A DNA stretch of 64,000 bases from Manihot esculenta (Eukaryota > Streptophyta > Magnoliopsida > Malpighiales > Euphorbiaceae), in contig NC_035168.2 in the NCBI RefSeq assembly GCF_001659605.2, forward strand, positions 10,887,516 to 10,951,515. The letters are read 5' to 3'. The position numbers and the translations under genes were made by a program. Positions 46,901 to 57,900 of this stretch are shown here, piece after piece; position 1 is the stretch's first letter; each line of letters opens with the position of its first letter. Below the pieces are notes generated by a model that was not told where the DNA came from, did no database searches, and saw only the letters and a list, made by a program, of their open reading frames with translations.

Positions 46901-48811
46901 TTCACAGTGTTCTGTGATGCATCTCGAGTGGGATTGGGTTGTGTTTTGATGCAGAGTGACAGGGTGATTGCTTATGCTTCTAGACAGTTGAAGAAGCACG
47001 AGTTGAATTACCCCACCCATGACCTAGAGATGGCAGCAGTTATCTTTGCACTTAAGATGTGGAGGCATTACCTCTACGGGGTTAAATGTGAGATCTTCAC
47101 TGATCACAAGAGTTTACAGTACATCTTGAGTCAGAGAGAGTTGAATTTGAGACAGAGAAGATGGGTAGAATTGCTCAGTGATTATGATTGTAAGATCCAA
47201 TATCATCCAGGTAAGACGAATGTTGTGGCAGACGCCCTCAGCCGGAAGTCACTAGGCAGTTTATCCCATATAGCAGCAGAGCGGAGACCAGTAGTGATGG
47301 AGCTTTACAAGCTCATAGAGGACGGGTTACAGCTAGAATTGTCTGGTATAGGTGCGTTGATAGCACAGATGAGAGTGACACATGTGTTTCTAGAGCAGAT
47401 AGCGCAGAAACAGCATGAGGACCCTGAATTGCTGAAAATTGCCAGGGTTGTTCAGTCAGGCAATAGTGCAGAGTTCAGATTTGATGGTAAAGGGATCCTT
47501 CGCTATGGAAGTCGACTTTGTGTACCAGATAGTAGCAGTCTGAAGGAAGACATTATGAGGGAAGCTCATAATGCGAGGTATAGTGTTCACCCAGGAGTCA
47601 CCAAGATGTATCAGGATCTAAAAAGGGTATATTGGTGGCCAGCCATGAAGAAAGAAGTGGCGCAGTTTGTGACAGCCTGTGAGGTTTGTCAGCGGGTGAA
47701 ATTAGAACATCAGAAGCCGGCTGGAATGCTTAACCCACTGCCGATTCCAGAGTGGAAATGAAAGAACATAGCAATGGATTTTGTAGTGGGCTTACCGGCA
47801 GCGTCCAACAGGATCGACTCCATATGGGTGATTGTGGACAAACTCACGAAATCCACTCATTTCATTCCCGTTAGGAGTAACTACTCTGTGGATAAGTTGG
47901 CACAGGTATATCTGGATGAGATAGTGAGATTACATGGAGTTCCAGTGTCTATAGTTTCAGACAAAGGACCTCAGTTCACCTCCAGATTTTGGTGAAGTCT
48001 GCAGAGTGCGATGGGCACGAGATTAGATTTTAGCACTGCGTTCCACCCACATACTGATGGGCAGTCAGAGAGGACCATCCAGACCATAGAGGATATGCTC
48101 CGAATGTGTGTGTTAGACTTTGGCGGTTCTTGGAGGCAGCATCTACCTCTGGTGGAGTTTGCCTACAATAACAGCCATCATGCTAGCATAGGGATGGCTC
48201 CTTATGAAGCTTTATATGGGAGGAAGTGCAGATCACCTGTTTGCTGGGAAGAGATAGGAGAGAAGGCTCTTACAGGACCAGAGTTGATAGAGATTACCAG
48301 TAGAATAGTGCCTGTGATCAGAAAGAGGCTCAGAACAGCTCAGAGTAGACAGAAAAGCTATGCAGACGTTCGCAGGAAACTGTTAGAGTTCCAGGAAGGT
48401 AATTGGGTATTGCTAAAAGTGTCTCCAATGAAGGGAGTGGTTCGTTTTGGGAAGAAGGGTAAATTAGCCCCACGGTACATTGGACCCTTTGAGGTTTTGC
48501 AGAGGATCAGAAATGTGTCGTATAAGCTAGATTTACCTACTTCTATGGAGAGAATTCACCCGGTATTTCATGTTTCTATGCTACGGCAGTTTGTGTCAGA
48601 TCCGAGTCAGGTCCTGAGTGAGCCTGATGTCGAGATTCTTGGAGATCTCACTTATATAGAGCAGCCAGTACAGATTCTGGACACACAGATCAGACAGCTA
48701 AGGAACAAGGAGATTCCGATGGTGAAAGTTCTGTGGAATCACCACAATTTAGAAGAATTCACCTGGGAGACGCGGGAGTCTATGCTCCAGCAGTATCCAT
48801 ATTTGTTTTGA
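43920..48811 (+). pseudogene. Gag-pol polyprotein of F, remainder, with four stops
   Basis: Continues the 2129-2165 start in frame; the total is 4929 nt with no net frameshift. Pro/Tyr-rich N-terminus, gag core, two intact zinc knuckles, DPGAS protease, RT with FIDD, RNase H, integrase and a chromodomain ending QQYPYLF are readable. Stops: TGA 45920-45922 and TAA 45941-45943 between protease and RT, TGA 47759-47761 and TGA 47993-47995 in integrase. Most look like C-to-T or G-to-A changes, typical of decay of methylated plant repeats. It is closest to D and E. Confidence 0.95.
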
Positions 48812-48851
48812 GGTGAGTTTCCTCCTTTTATGTGTTTATTTGTTGTTTTAG

Positions 48852-48888
48852 GAACATCCGAGGACGAATGTTCTTAAGGGGGGGAGAA
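48852..48888 (+). promoter_or_regulatory. Stem-loop and polypurine tract of F
   Basis: Arms 48852-48860 and 48865-48873 (CGAATGTTC) around AGGA with one mismatch, then AAGGGGGGGAGAA to 48888, abutting the LTR. Confidence 0.88.
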
Positions 48889-49681
48889 TGTAATACCCGG
48901 CTAGAGTCCGGCATCGGAATTCTACTTTCCGATGGAATCCAGGATGCCGAAAGTCTCTAGAAGGGTTAGATTTATGTTTTTCTAACAGGTTTTGGTATGT
49001 TTCATAGTTTTAAGGCATACAGCAATGAGTTTTTGAGAGCAATGAACCAAGACAGAAAAGCCAGGTTCGGCCGCCGAAGGTGACTTTCGGCCGCTGAACA
49101 TGCATGGCTTTCGGTTTCACGTGTGGCCGCCGAAGGTGGTCTGGCCAGCCACCTATAAAAGGCTCTCAGTCGGTTGAAAGGATAACTCTTGCCGTTTTCT
49201 TTCACTTTCTGAGGTGAGACCCTGTCCTTCTGAAGCTTTTCTTCATGTTTTCATTAAATCATGCAAAGATTTGATTGATTTTATGTTATTTTGAAGGTTT
49301 TTGAGCTAAAACTTGAGATTTTGAAGTTTGGAGAGTTTGAAGGAGAGTTGCTTCAAAACTTCACGTTAGGATCGTTCATCTTCTTGGTTTCAAGAGGTAA
49401 GTGAAGATCCTGACCTTGTTTTTATGTTTTCTGAAGGTTTTATGAGGTTGTGGGAGAGAGTTGCATGAATAGGGTTAAAAGGAGAGTGTTTGATAGTTTG
49501 GTGAGAAAAGCTTGTTTATGTGTTATGTGTTTGTGTTGTTGGGGTTTTAAGGCAATTGTTGACCCCTTTGAGCATATACTTGGGTGTATGCAAGTTGAGG
49601 AATTGAGGTGTTTGAGATTGGGAGAGTTTTGTGCATTTTGGCGTGAGGCAGAGCAAGGTTCTGCCTTGCTGATGAACCCAG
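48889..49681 (+). repeat. 3' LTR of F, truncated to its first 793 bp
   Basis: Starts TGTAATACCCGG. Palindromes at about 49065-49135 (one decayed to TTCGGCCGCTGAA), TATA box 49154-49160, a donor-like GAG/GTGAG at about 49211, and the main donor AAGAG/GTAAG near 49393-49401. It ends abruptly at GATGAACCCAG, where the 5' LTR continues into its palindrome array. Confidence 0.95.
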
Positions 49682-49731
49682 GCCTCAGGTTTTGACTATC
49701 CAGCCTTTTCTCAGGATTCAGAGTATCCGAC
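49679..49731 (+). other. Displaced gag fragment at the broken end of F
   Basis: About 50 bases match the F gag at about 44165-44216 with only one or two differences, in the same orientation. It joins the truncated LTR through a shared CAG (49679-49681) and ends at TATCCGA, followed by unrelated sequence. It looks like filler DNA copied during break repair. Confidence 0.8.
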
Positions 49732-50133
49732 GGTGGCCATCGACTCACGAGGAGACCGTGAACCGAGACAATCTCGGCCTTTGATCTGCACAGCGCAACA
49801 TCATTCATCTGCAGAATGATGTCTGTCCATCCACGCTTCGATCACGACTTGTGAGGCCTCATTTTGGGCCATCGGCACTATGAGAGCGCAAGGCGATAGC
49901 ACGCCTCGCTAGTGCATGCTGACTTGGCCTTCAATGCTGTGGCAATGTGTTCTTCAAGCACACGTTTTTCAGAAATTTTATTTATTTTAATTTAATTTTC
50001 TAATTAAAATTATCTAAATGATCCAATCATTCATCCATAAATTTAACCATAATTATCATGCCATTCAAATAAGCATATATCACATATATCACATCAATCA
50101 TGGCATAATTAACTTAAACGAAAAGCACAAGTT
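49732..50133 (-). mobile_element. Internal leader fragment of LTR element I (truncated)
   Basis: Sequence downstream (on the minus strand) of a primer binding site, cut off at the F junction. GC-rich from 49732 to about 49930, then AT-rich. I see no convincing protein; the element is too truncated to classify (Copia is possible). Confidence 0.55.
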
Positions 50134-50146
50134 GGCTCTGATACCA
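50134..50146 (-). promoter_or_regulatory. Primer binding site of element I
   Basis: GGCTCTGATACCA on the plus strand, one base before the LTR start TGTTAGGAAATCC at 50148. Initiator-Met-tRNA type. Confidence 0.85.
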
Positions 50147-50147
50147 C

Positions 50148-51343
50148 TGTTAGGAAATCCAGAGATTATTGCAACCCAAATTGCGCAGCGGAAAAATAAA
50201 AATCTCTGATTTTCTTTCCCAGAATCCGAGTGCTTCGTTTATTTCAAAGGAAGGATATGAGACTAACCTGTTAATCTCGTCGAGAAGATACAATGCCAAA
50301 CTGATAGTGCTGCTTTTTCAAACGAACACCCTTAATGGTATCCACACGAACGTCTTCTATCCTTCTAGAGTGCTAGCTCTCTTAAGGATGGATAGATTAT
50401 GTGCTCTACAATCTGCAATTGTTAGACTGAATTTTCTAAAACTCATCACTCCACAATTCGTAGAATGAGTATTTATATGTTTCAGTCTTTTTGTTTTTCC
50501 ACAACTCTTTTAACAAAAGAATTGTATTCAGAACCCACTATCACAATCTCGCAGATACTCAAATATCTTATGTGATAGAGTCCTTTATCTGTAACAGTTA
50601 TAGATAGACTGCAGATCTTTTAAATATTATTATCTTATAATAATAAATAATTAATAATAATAACACTTTATTATTATTAATTATATTAATGGGCTTTAGG
50701 CTTTTAGCCCATTAATATGTCATAGCACATCAACAACGTTCTTTTGTGTGTGACCCAATAGGCTCACATTAATTGGCAATAGGTCCAGTCCCACAAGGCC
50801 CATAAGTTATAAGTGGCCTCTAGCAAGACATTATGACTACCCAACTAATATGAGGATCAATAGTCCGATAAAGCCTAATAAATAGAACATGTATTAATCC
50901 CTTTGTCACACGATATTTAGTTTGAACATAAGTCATGGTCAATGTCAAACTTATAATGTTCAAACTTATGATTTCTCGATCTCTAAGTAGACTGATAAAT
51001 TCAAATGATATTGATCACACTATCAATTCATTTGAGCACGGCCATGCATTTCTCAGTCTCACGTATCGAGGGGCCCAGAAGATATCTCTCTCAAAGAGAG
51101 GGACAAATCATATCTTGATTGTTCAATATCCTCTACATAATTTCTATTATGCTCAATCATAACCTTTATGATTTTCCGATTAAAGACAATGTTTAGTTTT
51201 GTCAAAACATAATAGTGCTTAGGTTGGAAACTATGACAATCTCAAGTCAAAGGATTAAGACATAACTACTTTGAGATTCACTTATGACAATAACTCATGT
51301 AGTGATCTCAATGCGGGTCCATCCAATACTTTGTTCTCTAACA
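50148..51343 (-). repeat. 5' LTR of element I (unclassified; right end uncertain)
   Basis: Starts TGTTAG next to the PBS; a matching CTAACA ends at 51343, giving a 1196-bp LTR with 6-bp inverted ends. It is unlike the chromovirus LTRs: AT-rich and without palindromes. Alternatively it runs on to 51421 and is cut by element H. The 78 bases 51344-51421 are AT-rich and hold nothing else I recognise. Confidence 0.65.
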
Positions 51344-51421
51344 AGTATCTGTGATTATTGAATTATATCAACATATACATAATCATCTCATGATTATCAA
51401 TCAATAATCATACTAGTTATA

Positions 51422-52454
51422 TGATTCGCGGTTGTCGAAGCCGGTCAAAAATAACCTTTCCAGTTATCAACAATATTACTACTGTAGATAGTGGTAAAGG
51501 ATCGAATCCACAGAGAATTGAAAACTTTTCTATTTTTCTCAACAAGACCAAAAGAATTAACTGAATGAGAACTGAAAGCAATTAACTGAAAGCAAAATAA
51601 AAAAAAAAAGTGCAATAAAAGTAAAAAGGGGGGTTTTGAGATTAATTCAGTTGAACTAATTAAGCAAGCAATAAAAGAAGCGAATAGTAAAAATAGAGAG
51701 AAATCAAATATGAGAAAGGTCTAGTTGAAGAGTTGGATCCACTTCAGTTGTTTGGATTGATCATTGAAACTTATGTTCTTTTGATCGATTCAATAGATTA
51801 GTTATGGAGATGGAAGACGCTTCTCACCACCATGTCTCTCCTTAAGATTAAACCAATTAGGGAACGTCCTCTAATTAATTACTAATTAACAAGTTTCCAA
51901 GGAATGTCCTTGAGCCTTAGGCATCAAAACAACTGTTAATTGCATGAAGAGATAGAGAGATCCAATCCTAGCTACTCAAATGCATGAGATGTTGCTAGAT
52001 CATAAAATTTTCTTAATTTTTACACTAAGTGTTCTTATGTTTGAATAATCCAAGCAATTACGGACTTAAAATTATCCAAACTAACAATATATTACCTTGC
52101 AATCAAGAATCAAGTGGCCAATTTGATCAAAACAACAAAGTAATAATAGAATCAAGCATGAAACTGTATGAATATTGAACAAACCAAAGACAAACAGTTT
52201 ATGTTCAGATTTCACAATCCATAAAACAACTTAAGTTTCAACCAATCTTCAACTAGATTAAAAGGTTTCAGCTACTCATGGCTGAACCAAAACCAAAAAT
52301 AAAAGAAAAGAAGAAAGGTAGAAGAAGAGAAGAGGTGGGCATCGGTCCTTGTGCAATCCAAGAAGGAGAGGCGTGAAGAGTTCGGGAAGAGAGACTCTCG
52401 GCTGGCTTATGTGCTTCTTAAATAAGTTTAGATACTGACCTTACTACCCAAGAG
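51422..52454 (-). repeat. 3' LTR of H, segment 1 (sense 3' part)
   Basis: No chromovirus similarity. It contains a short A run at about 51598-51610, a purine-rich stretch at about 52290-52345 and a possible minus-strand TATA box TATTTAA at 52418-52424. It breaks at 52454 where G begins after AAGAG. The only ORFs are short and unconvincing. Confidence 0.6.
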
Positions 52455-52811
52455 TGTAATACCCGGCTAGACTCCGGTATCGGAATTCCTACCGTCCGGT
52501 GGAATCTCGGATGTCGGAGACCTCTAGAAGGGTAGAATCATGTTTTTGTAAAATGTTTTAATGTGTTTTATGATTTTAAGTATGAAATTAAATGAGTTTT
52601 TGCATGAAAAGTCCTTGGAGGAAAACTCAGGTTCGGCCGCCGAAAGTCAAGTTCGGCCGCCGAACATGCATGCGTTTTGGAGGCACGTTAGGCCCCCGAA
52701 AGCATGAGTTAGGGAAGTCCAGTTTCGGCCGCCGAAAGTCAAGTTCGGCCGCCGAACATTGCATGGATGCGGAGGCACATTCGGCCCCCGAACGTGGCCT
52801 GGCCCGCCACC

Positions 52812-52818
52812 TATAAAA
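52812..52818 (+). promoter_or_regulatory. TATA box of G 5' LTR
   Basis: TATAAAA in GCCACCTATAAAAGG. The 3' LTR of G has lost this box. Confidence 0.8.
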
Positions 52819-53861
52819 GGGTCCCTTAGCCGAAAATGGGCGAGTTTTTTCTCCCCATTTCGGCCAAGGTGAGCATTCCGCCATCCTTCCCCAATCTTGA
52901 GCTTTTCCTTCCTTTTTCCATGATCTTTACAAGTTTATAACTTTGGTTTTGAAGATCTTTGAGCTTAGAACGAGTTTTGGAGCTTGGAGACCAAAAGTTG
53001 GAACTTCTCCCATCTCCAAGTTTAGATCTCCTCAACCCTCGATCTTCAAGAGGTAAGAGCCGATCTTAAGCTCAATGTATGATTTAAACAAGTTTTATGA
53101 AGTTTTAAGGGGTAGAATGCATGTTAGGGTATATGTTGAACCTATGGGTTTTTGATGACTTTTTGAACAATGTAGCTTGATTGTGTATGTTAGAAGTGTT
53201 GTAGTTGGGGTATTTGATGTTTTGAGGCCCCTAGGAGCTTGTATGCATGTTTTGGTTGAGTAGTATGCATGATTTATGAGTTTGGAGGCGAAAATGCACA
53301 AAGGAGCCAAGTTTCTGCACTTTCGGCCGCCGAACATGGCTGGGGAGGCAGGCCTTTCGGCTGCCCAAGTTGCCCCCGAAAAGAGACTTTCGTCTCTGTC
53401 TGGGACTTTCGGCCGCCGAAGGTGCCGCCGAACCTACCTGAGTTTCGTCTCTGTCCAGGACTTTCGGCCGCCGAAGGTACCGCCGAAAGTGCCCTGTTCA
53501 GCCACTTCATGCATATCTCTATGAGATATTTTCAGGATGTTTTAGGGGGTTTTTGGGGAATATATTAGAGTTATGTTTATGTGTGTTTGGTCCCTCATTG
53601 GAGTCCACCTGTGTAGGTTCGGACCCGAGGAACCAAGGACCCCAGCAGTGAGCCAGCTGCTACAGAGTTTGTCAGAGTCAGCCAGAGTTGAGTGGAACTA
53701 AGCTTAACCTTTTAAATTAAGAAATGAAATGCTTTTATCATGCTTCATGCATCATGATCATATTATAGGTTGTTTGCATTAGAATTCACGACTATGCCGC
53801 ATTGTATTGTTATGATAGATGATAGTGGATGGACATTAGGATGATTCATTAGCCTTCTATA

Positions 53862-54018
53862 TACGAAGTCCTGTGGTGCCCATAATAGGGCCGGGCAATA
53901 CGAAGACCTGTGGTGCCCATAATAGGGCCGGGCAATAACTCCGAGTACGAAGTCCTGTGGTGCCCATAATAGGGCCGGGCAATACGAAGTCCTGTGGTGC
54001 CCATAATAGGGCCGGGCA
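53862..54018 (+). repeat. LTR minisatellite, four units (G 5' LTR)
   Basis: Same unit and same extra AACTCCGAG as in element A; the second unit has GAAGACC for GAAGTCC. The copy in the 3' LTR is at 61417-61573 and shares this change, so it predates insertion. Confidence 0.9.
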
Positions 54019-54645
54019 TGGAGTTGAGGGATTTTTGAATCAGTCCATCCGTGGTGTGATTTATTTGTGCAGTGACGCATTTCATGATAGCATGTTTTAA
54101 ATATTCTTTTTATAGTTCTACTCACTGGGCATCTAGCTCACCCCTCTCCCCTAACCCCCAGGTTTGCAGGTACGGGATAGATAGAGAAGGCAAGAAGAAA
54201 AAGTCATATGTATGTAATAGTTAGTGTGTGGACAATGACAAATGTATTATGATGTAATGTAAGAGATCACAGTATGTTATGTAATGAGGTTATTGAGGAT
54301 AGAGTTGTACTTGACCATAATGTATTGTTAATCCCTTTTGTATATACATGATCTTATGTTATGATGATTATGTAAACTAACTCAACACAGGTTGTTTTGC
54401 CTTTAAGGCTTGATGAAATCCCACAGAGGGACTATGTTATGTATATGATCAGAGTATGCACAGGTTGAGTTAGTTGATGACAGTATGTATGAAGAAAAGT
54501 TTAAATTATTATGCATGTTGTTGATCATGTATGGGATTATACAGGCTTACAGGTTTTATGTCAGGCTTGCTACGGGTCCCGGCGGCCTTAAGCCGATCTG
54601 GATCCTAGCGCCGGTAGCGGTCCGGATTTCCGAGGCGTTACAGAG

Positions 54646-54658
54646 TGGTATCAAAGCC
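54646..54658 (+). promoter_or_regulatory. Primer binding site of G (one mismatch) and leader
   Basis: TGGTATCAAAGCC differs from the other elements by one G-to-A. The leader 54659-54916 has no gene and ends CTGTTTTCAG (AG 54907-54908) before the gag ATG. Confidence 0.9.
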
Positions 54659-54916
54659 CTAGGTTCATAGGATCGGACCTAGAGTGTCGGGCTCATAGAT
54701 GTTATAGAAGGTCAAGCACAATAGGAAGGTCATGTCCACTAGGATAGGATGTTGAGTCCTGTCTTGCATGATGATGTGAAATGCCATGACTTTATGCATG
54801 TGCATTAATGATATGCTATGATATGAATGATGTATATGTGATGAGGGTTCATGTGTGCCCACATGAACCATATGATGCTAATGTTTGTATGATGTGTACT
54901 GTTTTCAGAAAATAGG

Positions 54917-57900
54917 ATGAGAGGAACTCGTCGATCTGCACGATTGACTGGAGTGCCACCTGAGGATGAGGGCACGAGCGCCCGTCCTCCTACATTGCCT
55001 AGGGCAATGTCTTGTAGAGCCAACAGAGAAAGAGTGTCAAGGGACCCTAGAAGGTCTTTTGATGCTAGCAGAAGGGGGACAGATAGAGGTGGAAGTTCTT
55101 CAGATGTGAGGGAGGTTATGGAAGAGGATCAGAGGAGGGATGGGAACCTGGATGTGAGCATGCAGGAAGAAGGGACAGGGGAGTCTCAGGGAGGCGTTCA
55201 GGCCTCGGGGTTTGGTTTTCCACCCCATTATCCACCCTTTCCACAGGGTTCAGGGTATCCGATGGGAGGTACATCGGATTACTCCAGCTTTAATCCCTAC
55301 CCTACCTACATGCCTTATCCACCTTTCTACCCACCCTACACACAGTACCCAGCTTATCCACCCTCACCTTTCTATCCAAACCCGGCAAACCCCGCCTCGG
55401 GGAATGCTGCACCTCCACCTCCACCACCTACAGAACCAGCAGCCCCAGTTACTCAACCTCCTAGACCTAGCTCAGTCGATGGGAGCAAGGTAAAGATGAC
55501 AGACTACCTTAAGCTAGATGCTCCCAAATACAAGTCAGGGGATGACCCCTTTGAGTATCTGAGAGTGGTGAAGACAATAACTGATGAGCTAGGGGCAAAT
55601 GACAGCAGGGCCATACAGATGGCAGGGTTCACTTTAAAGTGCAAGAAGGCACGGGAATGGTTCAAGTGTTATGTGGACCCGAGACTAGACGGTATGACAT
55701 GGGAAGAATTTGCGAATGAGTTCGCTGGATGGGCTTTTCCAGACAGTTCTAGAGAACTGAAGATGATTGAGTTTGAGCAACTGAGGCAGTCAGAGCACAT
55801 GAGTGTAGAGGAGTTCACGGATAAATTCTTGGAGCTATTGCCTTTTTCAGGGCAAGCTCTAGATTCAGATACGAAGAAAGCCAAGAAATATGTTATGAAG
55901 CTGCATTCCAGGTACTCCTCGTTGGTTCAGTCAGCTGAGAGAGAAAGTTTCCACACTATGGTGGATATGGCTCGAAGAATGGAGGCAAGTGCTATAGTTG
56001 AGGGGTCAGTGAAGCAGTCAGTGACCCAGTCTTCAGGGGTTAAGACCCCAAGCAGAGGAGGACCAGGTTTCTCTTCTCAGAGCTCAGGAAAGAAGAGGTG
56101 GGATAGTACCACCAAGAAGCCGAAGAAGAATAAGTTTTGGAACAAGTTGAAATCCGGTCTGGGATTTGGCGGTGGCTCGAGCTCAGGCTCAGATGGTACA
56201 GAATGCCAGAGATGTGGAAGACCACACAGGGGAGTGTGTCGAGCTGGGACTAATGCTTGTTTCAGATGTGCACAGGAGGGACACATAGCTCGGGATTGTC
56301 CTAGAGCGCCTTTTATGGGCCAGCCCCAGCAGACAGCTTCTGGTAGTGTGGCACAGCCAGCAGTTCCAGCCATGACTCAGGGCAGTGGCAGAGGTAGAGG
56401 GAGAGGGGCAGCCTTTTCTTCTGGTTCCCGAGGTGAAGGTCCATCAGCTCCAGCCAGGATCTTCACCATGACACAGCAGGAGGCTAACACATCCAACACC
56501 GTGGTGTCAGGTAATCTCGTCATTGGGTGTTCTGATGTGTATGCATTAATGGACCCGGGTGCATCTCATTCATTTATTGCTCCGAGAGCCGTTGAGAGGT
56601 TGGGTCTGATAGTCTCTGGGTTACAGTGTCCCCTATGGGTCAGTGGACCCAAGTGTGACCCGTCAGTGGCAGTGTCAGTCTGCCAGTACAGTCCAGTTTT
56701 TATTGAGGGAAGGTGCCTCTCCGCCGACCTTGTGGTTCTAGATTTGACAGACTTTGACGTCATTCTAGGGATGGATTGGCTATCTACCCATGGTGCTACC
56801 TTGGACTGCAGGGACAAGGTAGTCAGGTTCAGAGATCAGAACGGGTCAGAGGTCGTCTTCAGAGGAGACAAGAGGGGCACACCTAGAGGTCTGATATCAG
56901 CTCTTCAGGCTCGTAGGTTGCTTAGGAAGGGATGTCAGGGGTACTTAGCTCATGTGAGAGAGCTAGACAGTCAGGTCAGGGAGCCGGCCTCGGTGCCAGT
57001 TGTCAGAGAGTTTCAGGATGTCTTTCCTGATGAGCTTCCAGGTTTACCACCTGCTAGGGAGATAGAGTTCGAGATAGAGTTGGTACCTGGAGCTAGACCG
57101 ATCTCTATCCCTCCCTACAGGATGGCCCCAGCAGAGTTAAAGGAGTTGAAAGAGCAATTGCAAGAGCTGGTAGAAAAGGGTTTCATCCGACAGAGTACCT
57201 CACCTTGGGGTGCTCCGGTTTTGTTTGTGAGAAAGAAGGATGGATCCCTTAGGCTTTGTATCGACTACAGGCAGTTGAACAAAGTCACTACCAAGAATAG
57301 GTACCCTCTGCCAAGGATCGATGATCTATTCGACCAGCTAGCAGGAGCGGGTTGTTTCTCCAAAATAGATCTAAGATCGGGGTACCATCAGCTAAGGATA
57401 AGGGAAGAGGATGTGCCAAAGACGGCTTTCAGGACCAGATATGGGCATTTTGAGTTCCTTGTAATGCCGTTCGGGTTAACCAACGCCCCTGCAGCATTCA
57501 TGGATCTCATGAACAGAGTATTTAGCCAGTACCTGGATCACTTTGTTATTGTCTTCATAGATGATATCTTAGTGTATTCCAGGAATGCAGAGGAGCATGC
57601 CCATCATTTGCGGTTGGTCTTGCAGACTTTGAGGGAACATGGCCTGTATGCCAAGTTCTCTAAATGTGAGTTCTGGCTGAGGAGCATTTCGTTCTTGGGA
57701 CATGTAGTGTCAGAGAATGGTATTGAGGTAGATCCCAAGAAGACAGAAACTGTGGCTAACTGGCCTAGACCCACTTCAGTGACGGAGATCAGGAGTTTCT
57801 TGGGTTTGGCAGGTTACTACAGGAGGTTCGTTCAGGACTTCTCAAAGATAGCAGCTCCTCTGACCAGACTAACCAGGAAGAATCAGAAGTTTCTGTGGAC

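Larger units (their letters stand above)
1..49681 (+). mobile_element. Element F: Ty3/Gypsy chromovirus (Tekay/Del-like), base of the nest, truncated at both visible ends
   Basis: F is the host of every insertion up to 49681. Seen: LTR end at 1910, PBS at 1914, gag ATG at 2129, interruption at 2165/2166 by element D, gag-pol resuming at 43920 in the same frame, PPT near 48876, and a 3' LTR starting at 48889. Its 5' LTR begins outside the window: base 1 aligns with about base 49264 of the 3' LTR, so about 375 bases are missing. The 3' LTR stops at 49681, so no TSD can be seen. Four in-frame stops make it defective. It is the oldest layer because D, E, S, A and B all lie inside it. Confidence 0.93.
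52455..54642 (+). repeat. 5' LTR of element G
   Basis: TGTAATACCCGG to GGCGTTACA. Palindromes about 52632-52755; TATA box 52812; donors GTGAG near 52868 and AAGAG/GTAAG near 53050; minisatellite 53862-54018. A 34-bp deletion near 53318 removed one palindrome and CTTTGGCAGAAACC relative to the 3' LTR. Confidence 0.96.

Noticed and set aside
49440..49808. Minus-strand frame crossing the F LTR, gag filler and element I
   Set aside because: It spans an obvious recombination junction and has no recognisable domain.
50935..51162. Small host genes in 49732-52454 and 62198-64000
   Set aside because: Frames of 60-100 codons without domain, codon bias or splice context, lying in LTR-like sequence; not supported.
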